From Anaerolineae bacterium (GTDB lineage: Bacteria > Chloroflexota > Anaerolineae > Aggregatilineales > Aggregatilineaceae): a stretch of 5,327 nt of DNA. The notes beneath the pieces are model-generated. The model was not told the origin of the DNA. It did not search any database and saw only the letters and a list, made by a program, of their open reading frames with translations. Position 1 is the stretch's first letter. Each line of letters opens with the position of its first letter. The stretch is taken from assembly GCA_018056405.1 (NCBI GenBank), contig JAGPFT010000236.1:1-5327 (forward strand), in the 5' to 3' direction. The translations under genes were made by a program, and so were the position numbers. Positions 4,927 through 5,327 of this stretch are shown here, one piece after another.

Positions 4927-5327
4927 CCACCTGCTCGCTCGGCCAGCAGCCGGGCGATGTTCTCCGCGCCATCCGACCGCTTGAGCGCGGCCATCGCCGC
5001 GCGCATCCCCGCCAGACGCTCTTCGTCACGGAACAGGGCGCGCACGGTGGGCAGCAGCTCGTCGCCCAGCCGCTCGTCGTCCAGCCGCAGCGCGGCCCCC
5101 CGCTCGACCAGCCAGTCGGCGTTGACCTTCTGGTAGCGCCACGCCCAGGGGTACGGCACGAGAATCGCCGGCAACGCCAATTCCGGGTACTCGGCCAGCG
5201 TGGCCGCTCCCGCCCGGCTGACCACCAGATCGGCGGCGGCGAATGCTCCCCCGATGTCCGGCAGGAAAGCATGAATCTGGTAGTGCGCCCGCTGCGCCTC
5301 GCTCAACGCGGCATGCTGCGCCTGAAC
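4923..5327 (-). CDS. murG: MurG, UDP-GlcNAc:lipid I N-acetylglucosaminyltransferase (C-terminal 134 residues; runs off the right edge)
   Basis: This peripheral enzyme of the inner membrane face transfers GlcNAc from UDP-GlcNAc to lipid I, making lipid II. Only the C-terminal GT28 domain is in the window, and the frame is open to base 5327. The donor-binding region is clear: AAADLVVSRAGAATLAE (30-46 of the fragment) corresponds to the family's aDlvisRaGAsTlaE block with the sugar-contacting Glu, and LPAILVPYPWAWRYQKVNA (52-70) holds the conserved Gln66 and Asn69. It ends with a short helical tail and a TAG at 4925-4923. The TTG at 5306 is not a start, because conserved frame continues above it. 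The family is about 350-370 residues, so roughly 220-240 lie outside. The MITE-like element begins six bases after the stop, with part of its target duplication inside the stop codon region. Confidence 0.95.
   Translation of the reverse strand, partial: VQAQHAALSEAQRAHYQIHAFLPDIGGAFAAADLVVSRAGAATLAEYPELALPAILVPYPWAWRYQKVNADWLVERGAALRLDDERLGDELLPTVRALFRDEERLAGMRAAMAALKRSDGAENIARLLAERAGG

Noticed and set aside
5304..5306. TTG at 5306 as a start codon for a 127-residue protein
   Set aside because: The same frame is open to the window edge and the product is plainly the C-terminal part of MurG, so this is an internal leucine codon.

Overview
The window is a GC-rich bacterial chromosome segment in which every gene I accept lies on the minus strand, so transcription runs right to left: murG (3' end only), a small CvpA-like membrane protein, an AAA ATPase, a small TOPRIM protein, murC, and murB (5' part only). 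The strong GC bias, the murG-murC-murB order and the wording of the MurG donor-site segment (PYPWAWRYQKVNAD) recall Chloroflexota (Anaerolineae-like) cell-wall clusters. That assignment rests on memory and is only tentative.

Layout, in transcription order. Positions 5327-4923 hold the last 134 residues of MurG. Next comes a stretch of about 390 bases without a gene. It contains a 267-bp MITE-like element (4651-4917) with 18-bp terminal inverted repeats. The element is flanked by a 9-bp near-perfect duplication whose murG-side copy contains the murG stop codon. A candidate sigma-70-type promoter and a Shine-Dalgarno site lie between the element and the next gene. Then follow the CvpA-like membrane protein (4532-3999), a gap of 43 bases, an OLD/PARIS-type ATPase (3955-2816), a TOPRIM protein (2806-2180), MurC (2183-753) and the first 252 residues of MurB (756-1).

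How the genes fit together. MurG, MurC and MurB make the peptidoglycan precursor: MurB makes UDP-MurNAc, MurC adds the first amino acid, and MurG adds GlcNAc to lipid I. Between murG and murC sits a tight ATPase-TOPRIM pair. The ATPase stop codon lies inside the ribosome binding site of the TOPRIM gene. The TOPRIM stop overlaps the murC start as ATGA, and the murC stop overlaps the murB start as ATGA.

The pair has the architecture of two-gene anti-phage systems such as PARIS (AAA15 ATPase plus TOPRIM nuclease), but the TOPRIM protein looks more like the DUF4276-type family than the DUF4435 family of AriB. The cassette is visibly lower in GC than the mur genes. An acquired, possibly defensive module translationally coupled to essential cell-wall genes is the most interesting feature of the window. 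Its function is inferred from architecture only.
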